Counted from the first letter of the stretch, positions 48,101 to 60,480 are shown. The stretch is DNA of 64,000 nucleotides from Gnetum montanum (GCA_015680685.1 MNCI01004834.1:455085-519084); one strand, 5' to 3'. Notes: generated by a model from the letters alone, not told the origin. Program-made: numbers and translations.

Positions 48101-48630
48101 GGTACAAAGGACACTTGTGATCATTAGGGTATTTATGGTTCCATTGTGGGATCCACTGTCATTGAGAAGGGGTGATTGGTAGTGATAACCACTGGTGACG
48201 ATCGAGCTGATTGCGATTATGTAGCAAACGACATAGATGAGAAGATGGATGTGGTTTGGAGTACCAATTGTGCTTAATATGATGTTATAATAGGTTTTGG
48301 CCTAAAAATGGTTGAATAGATGGGTGATGAAGGTTGAAGGACTTGCCCCATGGATGAGGTAGAAGAGATTGAGGTCAGTACTATGGTTTGAGGAGTTGAT
48401 TGTTGAAATAGGCTCCCTAAGAAGTTTTCTGGTTCAGGCTCCACCTCGAACTCATCTTGTTCTTTGTGCTGGATTTCAGAGCTTGACTTCCTATCTTGCT
48501 TGTCCATCTCAATTAGATGAGATAGAATATATGTATGGACATCAGATAGTGGTATTTTTTCATAAGGGGAAGGAGTACATTCTTTCCCATTATGGTGAAT
48601 GAGTTCGTATTCATGCTTTGATTTCACCTC
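45180..48630 (-). pseudogene. Tat-lineage Ty3/gypsy gag-protease half
   Basis: On the minus strand the frame starts near 48627 with a polar, Pro/Ser/Glu-rich region (open 48627-48274). The gag core is near 47560-47390 (HFVNCFKYNLKPNTTLDQLL ... IPKSIAEIDLLTIFKG). A degraded zinc-finger-like segment follows near 46870 (FYYRQLPSHDTNFFLMLKDD; usual form C..H...GHdT..C..Lk). The Pro-rich linker is at 46647-46330 (IRVPPRNGRGPLAL). The retropepsin region is at about 45840-45560, with LHVDDGVITNVIPYTIT at the active site and ETPRFNLILGRSWLAQ as the C-terminal ILGR motif. Stops are common. Order, strand and lineage fit the pol half at 31905-35430, from which it is separated by about 9.7 kb. Confidence 0.8.
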
Positions 48631-49579
48631 TGCTTGTGGTATGAGAAAACTTACTTAGATTTTGGCACATATGAAATTATAATTATTTTCATCATTTATT
48701 GAAAAATCTTGGCTCTACCCTCTCAGTCTAAGTAATTTTCTACGTTTAGCCACAGTAGGGTCTTTAGGATCATAGACCATTACAACATCTTGGTTAGATG
48801 TCATATTGGTTAAGTTGAGGGGCAAGATGGTTGATTGGTTGAAAAACATGTTTATTGATTTAAAATTGGTTTAATAAATTTTAAAAATTAGCTTTTAAAT
48901 TAAAATTCCAACAAGTGGAATTGTTCAAGATGCAAAAGGGGGTTATGGCTGGAAAATAATGTAAATTGCAATTGTAGGTGTAATGCAAGTTATAGTGGCA
49001 GTGATGTGCATTGCACTTGAAAAAATGTGGAAGTTGTAGATGTGTTGGAAGCATCAACTACATTGGCTTTTGTAACAATGTCTACACTAGGGTGTGAGCA
49101 ATAGACCATTGTATTGACCAACCAACTGCATTGAGGTAGGTGGTGGAAAATGGGGTTCTGCTTGGTAAAACCAAGCTGGGAATATTTTCTTCTAAGGAGG
49201 TATGATAATTTTAAGAGATTAAGTGTGAAAATTTTGGCTTTTTCAAAGGCTACACTAGAGTCTTGGTAGTGTCTACACTGGCTCTCCTATAGAATTTCAT
49301 AGTAGATGTATTTGGATTTTGAGTTGAGGTTGTGTTGATTTCCAAGATATCTCAAATGTGGGTTTTGTAGGTTCAAGTGTGACTACGTTAGTCTTAGAAA
49401 GTCCAACAACTACTATGAAATGGTGTAAAAATTGAAATCACCCAAAACAACTACATTGCGTATTTAGTTGTGAAAATTTAAATACCAAAGTTGGTTTTAT
49501 GGGTAGATGCTTACAAGTCTCAGATTTCAAAATGTAGAAGACTTGATTTTGGAAAAATGTTTTGGATTGGAAATTTTGG
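48631..49579. other. Stretch upstream of the Tat gag, probably untranslated or LTR sequence
   Basis: No primer site of the tRNA-Asp type is visible. From about 49080, ACTACGTTAG- and CTACACTGGCT-like words appear, resembling the cores of the 36.6-38.7 kb array. Confidence 0.35.
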
Positions 49580-50480
49580 TATAGTACTAAAAAAAAATGT
49601 TGCACCTGAAAAATTTGATCATTGGGAAAACCAAAGACTTTAGGTGTAGAAATAGTTTTTTGACCTTAAATCCCAAGGACATTAGAGAAAGAGGATTCAA
49701 GGTACCCTAGATAGTCTAGCTAATAACCCAGAGACTTAAAAAATGTAAATGGAAATAGAAAAAATAAAATTGCAGATTCAAATAAAAGTAAACACTGAAT
49801 TAAACTTGAATAAAATATGCACTACGAATGAACTGGTAAACTTCATTAAAAAATAGCAAAATGCTCAAAGTGTAGAGGTCAAAGAGTATAGATTATGTGC
49901 CTAGATGCACAAGAAGCTTATTTAAATGGAGCTTGAAGATTTTTGGAGTTGGCAAGTTGTATTGTATAATCAAACTCCATGATCCAAGTACTCCCCAACC
50001 TCAATCGTCAAGAGCCTCTTGTTGGTTTTTGTTTAGATCAATAGCTTTTGGGTGAATGATGTGCACAATGGTGTTTGACTTTGGTGGCAATGGGACTATG
50101 TTGAGAGTCTTTGGTGCTTTGGTAGATTCCAATTACTTCTTAAAAGTCTTAGAAAATGCTAAAATGTGTTTTAGAAGCTCATGGTTGCTACAATGGTATG
50201 GTTGCAAAAATGTTCCAGACTTGAATGAAGTGTTCAAGTTTGGCTTTATAGGCTTTGGAATTGCTAAATTTAGGCTAAAAATTTTGCCATGATTTTTGAC
50301 AAATTAATTCCATTTGCAGGTGTTGTAGGCCATACTTCCCAGTGCAGTTTAACATTTATGGCAAGTTTTGACACCCAAGGGTCATCAAAACCACATCAAA
50401 TACCAAAAATAGTAAACAGACTTTTGTGACTACATTGGCTTTACCTCAACTATGATGACCTTGGAGAGTTATGTTGTATT
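49580..50480 (+). repeat. Dispersed repeat R, long copy 2
   Basis: It starts around GCACCTGAAAAATTTGATC, contains GACCTTAAATCCCAAGGACA and GAGGATTCAAGGTACCCTAG, and aligns for nearly 900 bp with 61020-61905. Both share the GAATGAACTRRTAAACTT region and the CAAACTCCAYRATCCARGTA block. It ends with ACTACATTGGCTTTACCTC-like sequence. No coding signature. Confidence 0.75.
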
Positions 50481-50759
50481 GTTGGAATTGGCTAAGAGAT
50501 GTGGTGACTGCATTAGTAATGTGAAGATTGCAGGGAATCCATGATGACTATGTTGGCCATGCTGCCACCACTAGAAACCATCATGACTATTCTAGCCATT
50601 GTTGGGAAAATGGAAAACCTAAAAACTTCAATGCTGGCCTTGTAGCTTCCACATTGGGTTTTGTGACAACTATGTTGGAAATTGTTGGAAAATGAAAAAT
50701 CCAACACCACCAATGTTAGGTGTAGGTGGTTCTAGTGTGGTTGAGGCTATATTCTTACA
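50481..50759. repeat. ACTATGTTGGCC-like short motifs
   Basis: Cores such as GATGACTATGTTGGCCATGC (50541-50560), CATGACTATTCTAGCCATTG and GACAACTATGTTGG recur at short distances, echoing the palindromic core of the 36.6-38.7 kb array but at irregular spacing. Confidence 0.4.
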
Positions 50760-50930
50760 AAAACCCATGAAAATGAAAAATTTGGTAGTCCTCAAGGCAT
50801 TTTTAGCCTTCCCAAGCTCGAATATAGATATGACATTACTTTTTCCACTTGGAATGTAAGGCAGTAACAACTTATGAGGCATTTTTCAGCCCAAGCATGC
50901 AAATTCCATAGGCATGGAATTTACCATTTA
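50760..50930 (-). repeat. Dispersed repeat fragment related to 4230-4400
   Basis: The reverse complement (GGCTGAAAAATGCCTCATAA, then GGAAGGCTAAAAATGCCTTG) aligns with 4230-4400 with moderate divergence. Confidence 0.5.
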
Positions 50931-51164
50931 CAAATGAAACTAAGTTTTACATCAAACTAGACAATTAACAAAATTTCTAATGAAGTCTAGTCCATCAAAT
51001 GGTCAAATGTGATAACAATTACATTTTCTAATCCATTACAATTTATCTTTCAATTCAAAATCTATTTTTAAATATATTTTCTTAGTTTTATATTCATAAT
51101 TAGAAAGGACCTTAAAAAAATTAGTTATTGTTCCTTCTCTTTAAAGATACAAAGCACTGCATTG

Positions 51165-51295
51165 GCCTCACTAGCTGAGACTATTCCCAGGTTCCCTTAC
51201 CCATATGGGAGATACCCTAGGCAATAGTCTCTTTAAATGATATTTTAGAGGATTTTGTTGTGTGACCAAAATCCATACATTAACAATTAATAGCT
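51165..51295 (+). mobile_element. Right end of a third, decayed copy of the TIR element
   Basis: CCCTAGGCAATAGTCTCTTT and a following AAATGATATTTTAGAGGA align with 20805-20840. The end GACCAAAATCCATACATTAACA corresponds to GCATCCAAAATTTATGCATCAACA in the 2842-3822 element, with several changes. The left end was not found. Confidence 0.5.
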
Positions 51296-51689
51296 TGAGT
51301 TTTTCTTAGAGATTCAAGTGATGGCTTTGAAACAGTAACTCAACTTCCTCAAAATGTAAAAAGAAATGTCTTGCATGCAATGAGCATATAGCAATGGGTA
51401 AAGACAATAGCAAATGATGAATAAAAAAAGAATCAAAGACATCTATTTATAGTCCTAGAGATGCTTTGTATGAACAACACATGCCCTTGACAAAAGTCTT
51501 TTCACATCATCAATTGTTAGGTGGCTACATATTTGTCATGTGTCCCTATAATCAACAACTAGTTAGGTATCAATCATGATAAAGTAACTAGTGATGTGAT
51601 AATTATGATAATGTAACTAGTCACATACCAATAATGACAAAGTAACTAGTCATGTGGCATGTTGGAAAGAACTAGGCACCTAATTTGAT

Positions 51690-52350
51690 TTATAAGTAGG
51701 CACCACATGTAGAAGGGACAGTGGTACATAAAGTAGAGATATGCACCACATGAAAACCAAAAGAAGGTGCACCACATGAAAACCAAAAGAAGGTGCATCA
51801 CATGCAACAAAAAGAAGGTGCTACATGTAAATATAAAGTAGGCACTACATGGAAATAAGTAGTCACTACATGAAAATAGGAAGCACATACCTCATGGAGA
51901 CAAGAAGCACACATATCATGTAAACATGAAGTAGGCATCACATGAAAACTATAATTAGATGTCTCATGAAAATAAGAAGTTGGTGCCAAATGTAAATAAG
52001 CAACAAGCACTAGATGAAAAATATAATTGTATTTTGCATGAAAACAAGATGAAGGCATGACATTGAAATAAAAAGTAGACACCACATGGAAACAATAAGC
52101 AAGAACCACATGTAAACAAGTAGCAAACACCACATAAAAACTATAATCAAGCACAACATGAAAACAAGATGCATCAACTTCATTGAAATAAGAAGAAAGT
52201 GTTGCATGGTAATAAGAAGTAGGTGTCATATGGACAATGGAAGTAAACATTGCATGGAAATAGGATGTAGCATCACATTAAAACAAGAGGTAGGTGCCAC
52301 ATGAAACAAGAGGTAGGTGTCACATGGAAATAAGTAGAAGACACTACATG
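51690..52350. repeat. Minisatellite, about 30-bp degenerate units
   Basis: Some twenty variants of a unit like CACATGAAAACAAGAAGTAGG follow one another; individual units vary in length. Because the common spacing is a multiple of three, the minus strand is open for 150 codons (51798-52250) and reads a roughly ten-residue repeat of FHVVPTSYxx type. I regard this frame as a by-product of the repeat, not a gene. A 26-bp unit is duplicated almost exactly near 51745-51795. Confidence 0.8.
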
Positions 52351-52354
52351 AAAA

Positions 52355-54150
52355 CTATAATAAAAATACCATGCTTCCAACTTGATTAATCATTGTCTTT
52401 GCAAAAAACTTGAATTGTTCCTTAATTTTTTCTTTAGAGATAAGGCTGAAATATTTATCATCATCTATTTGGATATCTTTTCCAAAATATTTAGAAATTA
52501 TTTTTACACACTTTCCAAAACAATCTTTTAGAATGCCCTTATTTATTATGGATTCCAAAATAGTGGATTCACAATAGTTATGAATTCCAGTAAATCATTT
52601 CTATCAACCTCTTTTGTGTTTTAGCAACTAGATATTTTTCAATTTTCTTTAAATTTTTTGAACTCTAAATGCAGCTTGTCTATGGACGAAATGATTTATG
52701 AACTCATCTATAACTACTTTATCAATCAAAGGTATAACTAATCCATCCATTGATATATTACTATGATCCCTTGTTTTAGCTTCCAAAATTTCTTTTCGAT
52801 GTTGTAAGTCACTACAACATAGCTAATCATCAAATAGTGTTAAGGTGAAATACATTGGATTATCTAGAGTTTTATACATTAATTTAATTTTCACATAAAT
52901 TTACTTTCTCAATGATGTAAATTTGCATATATAAACTTCATTTTCTTAAACAAACTTAATAAGTGTATTCATCATATGAAGTAATATTGACAAAGTGTCC
53001 ACTATTATCAATAGAATATTAACATCTTGTAGTCAATTTAAAACATCCTTGCTTTGATATGGTTTCTTTTGGTTCCAATGCATAAAAGATGTCAAATGTT
53101 TATACTACTTTAAAGCTCTTTCTGTTCATTCTAGCATTGAAATCCATCTTGTGTTCATATATTTAAGAAATGTTTCCCATTTGTAAATCCTAAGAAATCT
53201 CAAAATTCTATAAATTTTTATTTCATATAACATACACGTGTGCATCTCTTATAACCTCTTCTACCTTCACAATGTTGTCAAACTTGCTAATAATTTGGCA
53301 TGCTAAATTTATTATATGAGCCATGTAATGAATTAACATAAGGTAGGGAGTGAACTTTCTTTGCATTCTTGTGCATAGTCATGTTTGATGTCCTTACATA
53401 TTAGCGGCACTATCTATTGAAAAACATATAAGTATTTTTGCAATATTCTTAGTTGTCAAGGTGTATCATATTAATGTATCAATAATTAATTTATGAAAAT
53501 GGTATGCTGTGCTTGTTTTTATCATCTTATATATATAAATTAAGTGTGAAAAATGGGAAACATCTTCTTAAATATATACATGCATACAAACCCACATAGT
53601 ATTATTAATTGTTATATCATCATCTAGTAATAATAAAAAATATCTATTGTTTTTTAGTTTATGTATAATTTCTCTTCTCTCTAACTCAACCAAACAAATA
53701 CATATTTTCAAATTGCTTCCTTTTGACTAATGACTATCATATATATTTGACTAATGACTATCATATATATTAGGTACATTGGCAAACAAGAAAATATTTT
53801 TTGTAATTTCATGGATTAACCATAGGTTGTTCATTTTTAAGCATTTAAAACACTATTGTGGACTGAACCTTCTTTCAATAGTGTAAATAAATTTTGTATT
53901 TTTTAATTTCCCTTTCTAGTATGTCACCAAGTTTCTCCAAGTTCTCTTACTCTTTTAATATATCTTTGTAATCTTTCTTGTACTTTACATGTAGGCACTC
54001 ATTTGCAACTTTTCATCTTACAATTTTCATTATGGCACCATCCTCATTTTTTTATTATTTTACAAATATTATCATAATGTTTTTTAATTGCATATTTTTT
54101 CAACTACATCTAATGTTCCTTCTCTATTTTTCAAAAATAAATTTCACATC
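52355..54150 (-). pseudogene. hAT-like transposase fossil
   Basis: On the minus strand, blocks of the plant hAT-like transposase family with zinc-finger proteins of the ZMYM1 type appear in order. A degraded SDGASNM-like site (SIDSAANM, then stop) lies near 53410. KFTPYLMLIHYMAHIINLAC is at about 53350-53290 (family: H.MAHR.NLA). YMNTRWISMLE is at about 53160-53130 (family: TRWISML). A helical C-terminal part ends in an open 67-codon stretch at 52558-52355. The N-terminal zinc finger and the C-terminal dimerisation domain were not identified. Stops and frameshifts are numerous. No terminal inverted repeats were found. Confidence 0.6.
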
Positions 54151-54365
54151 TGCATTTTTAAATCTCTTTTTCTTCAGTCAATTCACATGGTAAAATAAAG
54201 AGATATTGATATACCCATTTAGGTTTAAAGCTACAAATGCTCACCTAGTATTTCTCTTAACTCATGTTTTTTCATTTTCTTGTATTTACTATTGATTATG
54301 AATTAGTTTCTCTACTTTTCTCTACCTATTCTATATATATTTTTTGATTGAAGGATGCTTCTCCA

Positions 54366-54504
54366 ACATCCCTAAGACTTGATCATTTCTATGTCTTTGG
54401 AAGCATCTCCCTCCTCAATGTTTTCTAGTTTGCAACATCCCTCAAGACTTGATCGTTTCTATGTCTTTGGAAGCATCTCCCTCCTCAATGTTTTATAGTT
54501 TGCA
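54366..54504. repeat. Tandem duplication, 69-bp unit, two copies
   Basis: Units starting ACATCCCT(C)AAGACTTGATC occur at 54366 and 54435, identical over most of their length (shared TTTGGAAGCATCTCCCTCCT). The low divergence indicates a recent duplication. Confidence 0.85.
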
Positions 54505-55315
54505 AGACAAAGTATTAAATAGAAAATTATCGATAACATTGTGTCAAAATTATCTTGAATACATGTAGATCCAAAAACAACAATTTAATAAAAAAATGAT
54601 ATTTCTACATTTAGCATTATCTATTTTATTTTTTCATGAGTGTTTGTTTTCATCCTTGGAAGAAGGCTTCTTTGATGTCCCTGTAGATTTAGGCTTTTCT
54701 GTGTTGTTAACAATATCTTTCTTATAGATATTCTCTAATAAGCAAAAGACAATGAGTTAGCATAGAATAAGATTGATCCTTAAATAAAAATTACCTTTCA
54801 TAATTATAGATTCTACAACTCTTGCTTTACCAAAAATTTAATGATTTTTCTTTTTCCATTGTCTATTTCATTTTACTATGGTTACTTTGTTATTATTATA
54901 TGTAAAGAAAAGTAATGTAGTGACTACTGTACTTAATGGGAATGAGGATCGATTCTTCAACTTCATACAATACCTATACATTAATTCTATGTAACACTTA
55001 TCAACTATATTTAGCAACTATTTTAATTTCTAGGTGACACTTTTTTTTTTGAATTATATGTAGTATTTGTTCTTTCTGTAATGAGGTGCCTTCTTCTCTC
55101 TTTCATGTGTTGATGTCCTCATAAAATTGAATCATGGTAATGGTTCCCTAGTTTCATTTATAAACATATTACTTACGGGCAAAAAATCCATTTTTAAAAT
55201 AAAATATTTGAAGTATCAAATCGGGATGTTGGCAAATCCAAAATTAGGCTCACAAACTCCTAGGGAACCTACCCGTTACAAATTAAAATAAAGGAAACTT
55301 TATCAAGTTTCCAAA
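54505..55315. other. AT-rich stretch, nothing recognised
   Basis: No coding or repeat signature seen. Confidence 0.4.
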
Positions 55316-55946
55316 TTATATAATATCCAACCATGGATCCCTTAATACCTATATATTAACCTTTTGGTGAAAATTAACCTCTATTATTTTCCGTGTAATC
55401 ACACACACAAAATACATACATGGTTTTTGTTTTGGAGATATGTGTGTGTTTTGATATTTGTATTGCTTTGAATTTGAATATTGGGTTAACTTGGAGATAT
55501 GTGTGTGTTTTGATATTTGTATTGCTTTGAATTTGAATNCAAAATTTCAAAATTTATGAAGATAACAAAATATTGGAAAGATTCTACCACCACCCAAAAA
55601 ACACTAACCAAAATCAAAACTGAATGAATGATACTTATTGATAAAGGTGACATGCATAAGCATCACAAATTTATTAGAATACTTACTAAGAGAGGTGACT
55701 CATGTAACTACTGTTAACCCAATATTCAAATTCAAAGCAATACAAATATCAAAACACACACATATCTCCAAGTTAACCCAATATTCAAATTCAAAGCAAT
55801 ACAAATATCAAAACACACACATATCTCCAAAACAAAAACCATGTATGTATTTTGTGTGTGTGATTACACGGAAAATAATAGAGGTTAATTTTCACCAAAA
55901 GGTTAATATATAGGTATTAAGGGATCCATGGTTGGATATTATATAA
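55316..55946. repeat. 224-bp inverted repeat with single-N edges
   Basis: The left arm 55316-55539 and right arm 55723-55946 pair base by base (positions sum to 111262) with no mismatch that I can see, around a 183-base spacer. Each arm includes a 59-bp direct repeat (TTGGAGATATGTGTGTG..., at 55434 and 55493 on the left). A single N ends the left arm (55539), and another directly follows the right arm (55947). This pattern is what two contigs leave when their overlap was not merged and one was placed in the wrong orientation. Confidence 0.85.
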
Positions 55947-55947
55947 N

Positions 55948-56539
55948 AATTTTTAGTTTTAGCTTTTAAGCTACTAATTTGTATGTTTTTCTTCTAAGCT
56001 ATTACTTCTAACTAGTATTTGGTATCATGTATTACCTATTGGTTGGCTCTGAGGATTAGTATTTCTCTAGCATTGGTGCAAGCCTAGCCTTATCATGAAT
56101 ATTTATTTTTGAACATTAGATAATTTTATGCAGTATTTATTTAATGATTTTTTATTATGATAAAGCCTAATGCCTTTTTATGTTTTGTTAATCTCAACAT
56201 TTTATAATTATTCCATTATTTTTTGATATCTTGCTACTATTATTATTTTTGGCTTAAGCATAAGGGTATCAAACTATTTTTAATATTGAACAAATTAGGT
56301 TTCGTATACATGGGACTATTATCACTGCATTTTACATTTTTCTTTCACTAATCAAATGTTTTTTCTACTCCTATGTAATTTTTTTATGGATACCTACTAC
56401 TTTTTTTATTATAATTTTATTATCATCCTATGATTTTTCTTAAGTTTCATTTTTATTTTATTTGTATGTTTTAATTTTCTTTATGTAATATCTTTCAAGC
56501 TTAACCTTGGTTAATGAGGTGTTATAACTTGATATTAGA
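55948..56539. other. AT-rich stretch, nothing recognised
   Basis: T-rich on the plus strand; it may be 5' untranslated sequence of the following gypsy relic. Confidence 0.35.
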
Positions 56540-58030
56540 GTTGAAGGTTTGGCAAGTATTCTCAGATTTATGGAGTAGAGATGCTATCAAGAAGAGCAAA
56601 AGAAGCCTTGAATAGACTAAATCCAAATCAACCTAGTTGGGAAGTCTACTTAAATAACTTGATGCATGAAATATTTATTCTTCAATGAGTCATAATTAGT
56701 TCACTGTGGCTAATGGTGGACAACATCCTAGTAAGTCAACCATTGGTGGTGGAAGGCTCATTAAGTAAGCACTCATGGAATCTTTTAGGAGACTAAAACC
56801 TCCAATAATTGATGATGTGAAATATCATGTAGTATCTTTAGAGTGGTTACAAAAAGTGAAATTTTTTTTAACTCGTGTTACATGTCAATATATCAAACTC
56901 ATTTGGCTACCCATCAAATTAAAGGTGTAGCCAACTGTTAATGGCAAATAATTAGAGTTGCTAGAGGATGGGAGAATATGAAGGTAGAGTGGATTGATTT
57001 ATTAGAGACTTAAAAGGCAGGTATGTATTCAAGAATTTTAGAAGGGTCAAGACCAAAGAATTTTCAAATTTGGAGCAAGGTGATCTAACTATTTTCAAAT
57101 ATTATGCAAAATTTCTCTAGTTGTAATTTAATTCCAATTTGTAAGATGATGCAAAAGAGATGATCAACCATTTTTTTATCAATTGATTAAACCTATATGT
57201 ATAGGCCTGATACCCATAGGATTAGCTAAGTATAATTTAGCTTATACTAAGGCTCTCATGACAAAATAAAGCATAGGATTATGCAAGAAGACGAAACAAC
57301 ATCATGATAAGAGGAGAACCCGGCCTATGACCAAGCCTAAGATTTCTAAGAAAGCTAGGTTCTCTAGAGAAACTATAACTTTTAATCCTATGGCTAGATT
57401 TCATGCTTGTGAATAGACTAAACACTTTAGGTATGAGTTATTAAAGTGTCATTCATGTTGTAAACCTAGACATAAAGAATGAGATTTTCCCAATAGAACA
57501 GCTGAAAAAAAAATTGACGGTTTAACCAATCCATACAAAAATAATAATACTAAGAACAAAGATTTAAAATGTAGAGGAAGAGGCTGTAACTTGATAGATC
57601 AACCCATGGATAAATAATCCAACACCTTTATGGATACAATAGGTAATATTGATAAATATTCTTTCTTAATCTTGTTTCACCTAGAAGCAAGTCATTCTTT
57701 TGTTGATCCTAAAGTTGTTAATTTCACATTAATTCTACAATCACGAGTTTTCCCTGGTGGCCTAAACCATTCATTCCTTAGGTAGCATAGTCTTTAATGT
57801 GTTTCTCTTAACTAAAGAGGTAATATAAGATAATAAATGGAATAGCGATCTAATAGTGTTAAGACATAGAAAGTATGATATAAATATTGGAATGGACTAA
57901 TTGGCTAAGCATGAAGGATGTTTAAATTATAGGAACAAGACTCTTAAACTTCTATTTATAGTTGGAAAAAAAGTCACAATTCATATTAGAAAGAGTTAAT
58001 TAAGCTTGACTTAGTGATAGTTAAGAAGTT
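56540..58030 (+). pseudogene. Ty3/gypsy gag-protease relic (not Tat type)
   Basis: The gag part begins around FRRLKPPIIDDVKYHVVSLEWL (56780-56850 region; family pattern F....PP.F.g....~~~.Wl). A zinc knuckle is present near 57445-57485 (CHSCCKPRHKE, then a TGA where the last Cys belongs). The protease active site reads LEASHSFVD near 57680, where DSGASHSF is expected. The end NIGMDxLAKHEG near 57880-57920 matches the ILGMDWL motif that follows. RT, RNase H and integrase are missing: a truncated LINE begins about 400 bp downstream. No LTR was recognised. Confidence 0.7.
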
Positions 58031-58429
58031 TCAGCAATTATTGAAGGAAGGTTATAGTTGCTACATGATCTTAGTGCATAATGAGTCTAACCTGTAGCAT
58101 CCCACATACTAGGCTTAGGTTAGAAAGGTATTCCTTGTAAAAATAAATCACAACTTAATAAAATCAAAGGATGCTAAAATAAAAATGACATGCAAAATAG
58201 TATACATCCATAAAAAATCATAGATACATACAAAAAAAATAAATAGCTTATAAAAAATATTTAAACGATGCCAATGGTGTCTTTTGTGCAAAAACTGAAC
58301 CTTTTCATTATAAAATAGTTTGATAACCTAATGTCCAAGCTAGAAAATCAATAATAAAATATATTGAAAAAAGAAGACAGTGGAATTAAAATATACATAA
58401 TACATAATTATAATATTAAATAATATTAT
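58031..58429. other. AT-rich stretch between gypsy relic and LINE
   Basis: No motif recognised. Confidence 0.35.
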
Positions 58430-60480
58430 TGTAGCTTGGAAGGGAATTTAATGGGCTTCTAATACTAACTAAGATATTGCTTTTATTAAGTTAGATTATG
58501 CCAAAGCTAATGATAGAATTGAATGGAATTTTATTATTTCTTGTTTCTAAGAACTAGGATTTTATGATTATTTCATTTGATTTATTTGTACCTTGCTCAC
58601 TAATACTAATGATTAAGTTGTTACTAATTTTGGATTAAGTTCCTCCTTTTTTATTTAATGGCTAGTTCATCAAGGTTGTTTTCTAGCTTCCTATCTTTTT
58701 ATTATTGTTGTAGATTTTCTTTCACATAAATTGTATTATGAACTACAAAGAAACTTCATTAAGGGAATTTGAATTAATGATCAAGGTATGCAATTAGTTA
58801 ACATGCAATTTACATATCATTCTTTTTTTATGATAAAAAAATTCTCTATAATATATCAATACTCTTTTAGTTATAGTGGAGGATTACTGCATGTTATGAG
58901 GCTCTTGGATTAATTGGTAAAAATTTGCTATTTATTGTAATGGAAATATTGATGAATGGGTTAAGGCTTGGAAAATCTTAAAAAATAATTTTGTCTTCAA
59001 AAGTTTAGAAATTCCTTTATATTTTGAGCCTAATCTTACTGTTTTGTGGAATTATGTTATTGATAAAATTGAAAAGAAGCTTGATAAATGAAAAGAAAAA
59101 AGCTCACCCATGCTAGTAAAGTTTTAATTATTAAGAAAATGCTTCAATCAACTCATGTTTAGTAGTTCCATGGTTGGGATCCTTCTAAAAATTCTTATGA
59201 GAGAATTAATTGTATTATCTATTAATTTTTTTAATCTCTTAAGCAATATAGAAAAGGTTTTTCTAGAATTTCTTGAAATATTTGCACTAGTAACAAGAAA
59301 TATGGGGGACTTAGCCTCATTAATTATTTTAATTAGGGTATTTATCTTGCAGAAAAATTAATTACAAAGTAAATTAACATAGATGATGTTTGGATTCTCC
59401 TTTTTGGAAGCATACTTATGTAAGGAAGACCTAAGAATGATAATAGTTAGTCTTTTAATAACTTTCTTCATTATTTTCTTTTTCCTCAAGCCATTTCTAT
59501 TCTTGGTTCTCCATTTCTTAAAAAAATATGGAAGACATGTGCAAGCTTAGTAAATATTAAAATTATAATCATATTATATTTTTAGAAGATATGCTTAAGT
59601 AAATTAGCCCATGGTGGCTTTCTTTTAATGAAGGAGCTTGAGTTACTATTGTATCTAGATTATGCACTAGTTAAAGTAGATTTGGTATTACTATAGTTTC
59701 TTGTCTATGTATGTAGGATAAATGGATTACTTGAAATGAAGCTTCTAGCCTATATTGTTTGACCAGAAAGAGAAAAAATAATTTTGAAAAGTTAATTTCT
59801 AATCTTGAGAATTTATTTAAAGTTAATAATAATTTTCATCAAGCTTGTATGAAAGTTTTTTTTGAAGGATGGTAGTAAGTTTTTTCTTTTAATTCAAAAG
59901 TTGCTTATCAGATTATCATAAAAAATGATTTTATTCATAACCAAATTCAATAAAGTCTAGAAAATACAATTATCATCATACTTTTAGATGAGAAAAAAAA
60001 AAGATATTTTAAAGAGCTCTTACATTTTCTAAAATTCAAATTTTTTAATGATGTCTTATTCATCAAGGTCTTTCTATCATCACTTGTTTTAAACATATGG
60101 GAAATATTTCTTTTAAATGTCCTCTTTATAGAAGTGAAGAATTATTTTCTCATGTTTTTTTAATTGTCATGTTCCTTAACATACTTAGAAATGAACATCC
60201 AGAATTCATAACAACTTTCAACCAAGCATTAATAAAGTCATTCATGATGATCATCCTATTTTGTGTTACATTTGGTTGTCTTTGACTACTTATTTTCTAC
60301 TCTATTTGGAAGCTTTAGTGTGTAATTACTTTTTAGTAGCAAGAGAATAACTATGATTTCTCTTTAGGTGTCAAATATAGTATTCTCAAAAAGTTGATTT
60401 TCATCTACAAGTTCAAGCAAAATGCTCCTAGTGAAAGATGAATAATTAATTTATTTTATATAATATTAATTTCTTTTTAT
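58430..60480 (+). mobile_element. LINE, 5'-truncated, strongly decayed
   Basis: It begins inside the reverse transcriptase: IAFIKLDYAKANDRIEWNFI near 58475-58535 (compare LLMKLDYAKAYDNIKWDF in the first LINE). It continues with NFGLSSSFFI and VHQGCFLASYLFIIVVDFLS (RQGCPLaPyLF). The catalytic FADD is replaced (FTYHSFFYD near 58810). The zf-RVT region is recognisable at about 60050-60175 (LIHQGLSIITC ... FKCPLYRSEELFSHVF). No endonuclease domain; start of match at RT is typical of 5' truncation during insertion. The 3' end is undefined, near 60480-60600. Confidence 0.75.

Noticed and set aside
48369-48602. Plus-strand open frame at 48369-48602
   Set aside because: It is the antisense of the gag N-terminal frame at 48274-48627.
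51690-52350. Regular short repeats as a possible CRISPR array
   Set aside because: Units are adjacent and degenerate with no unique spacers, in a plant nuclear context; a minisatellite explains them.
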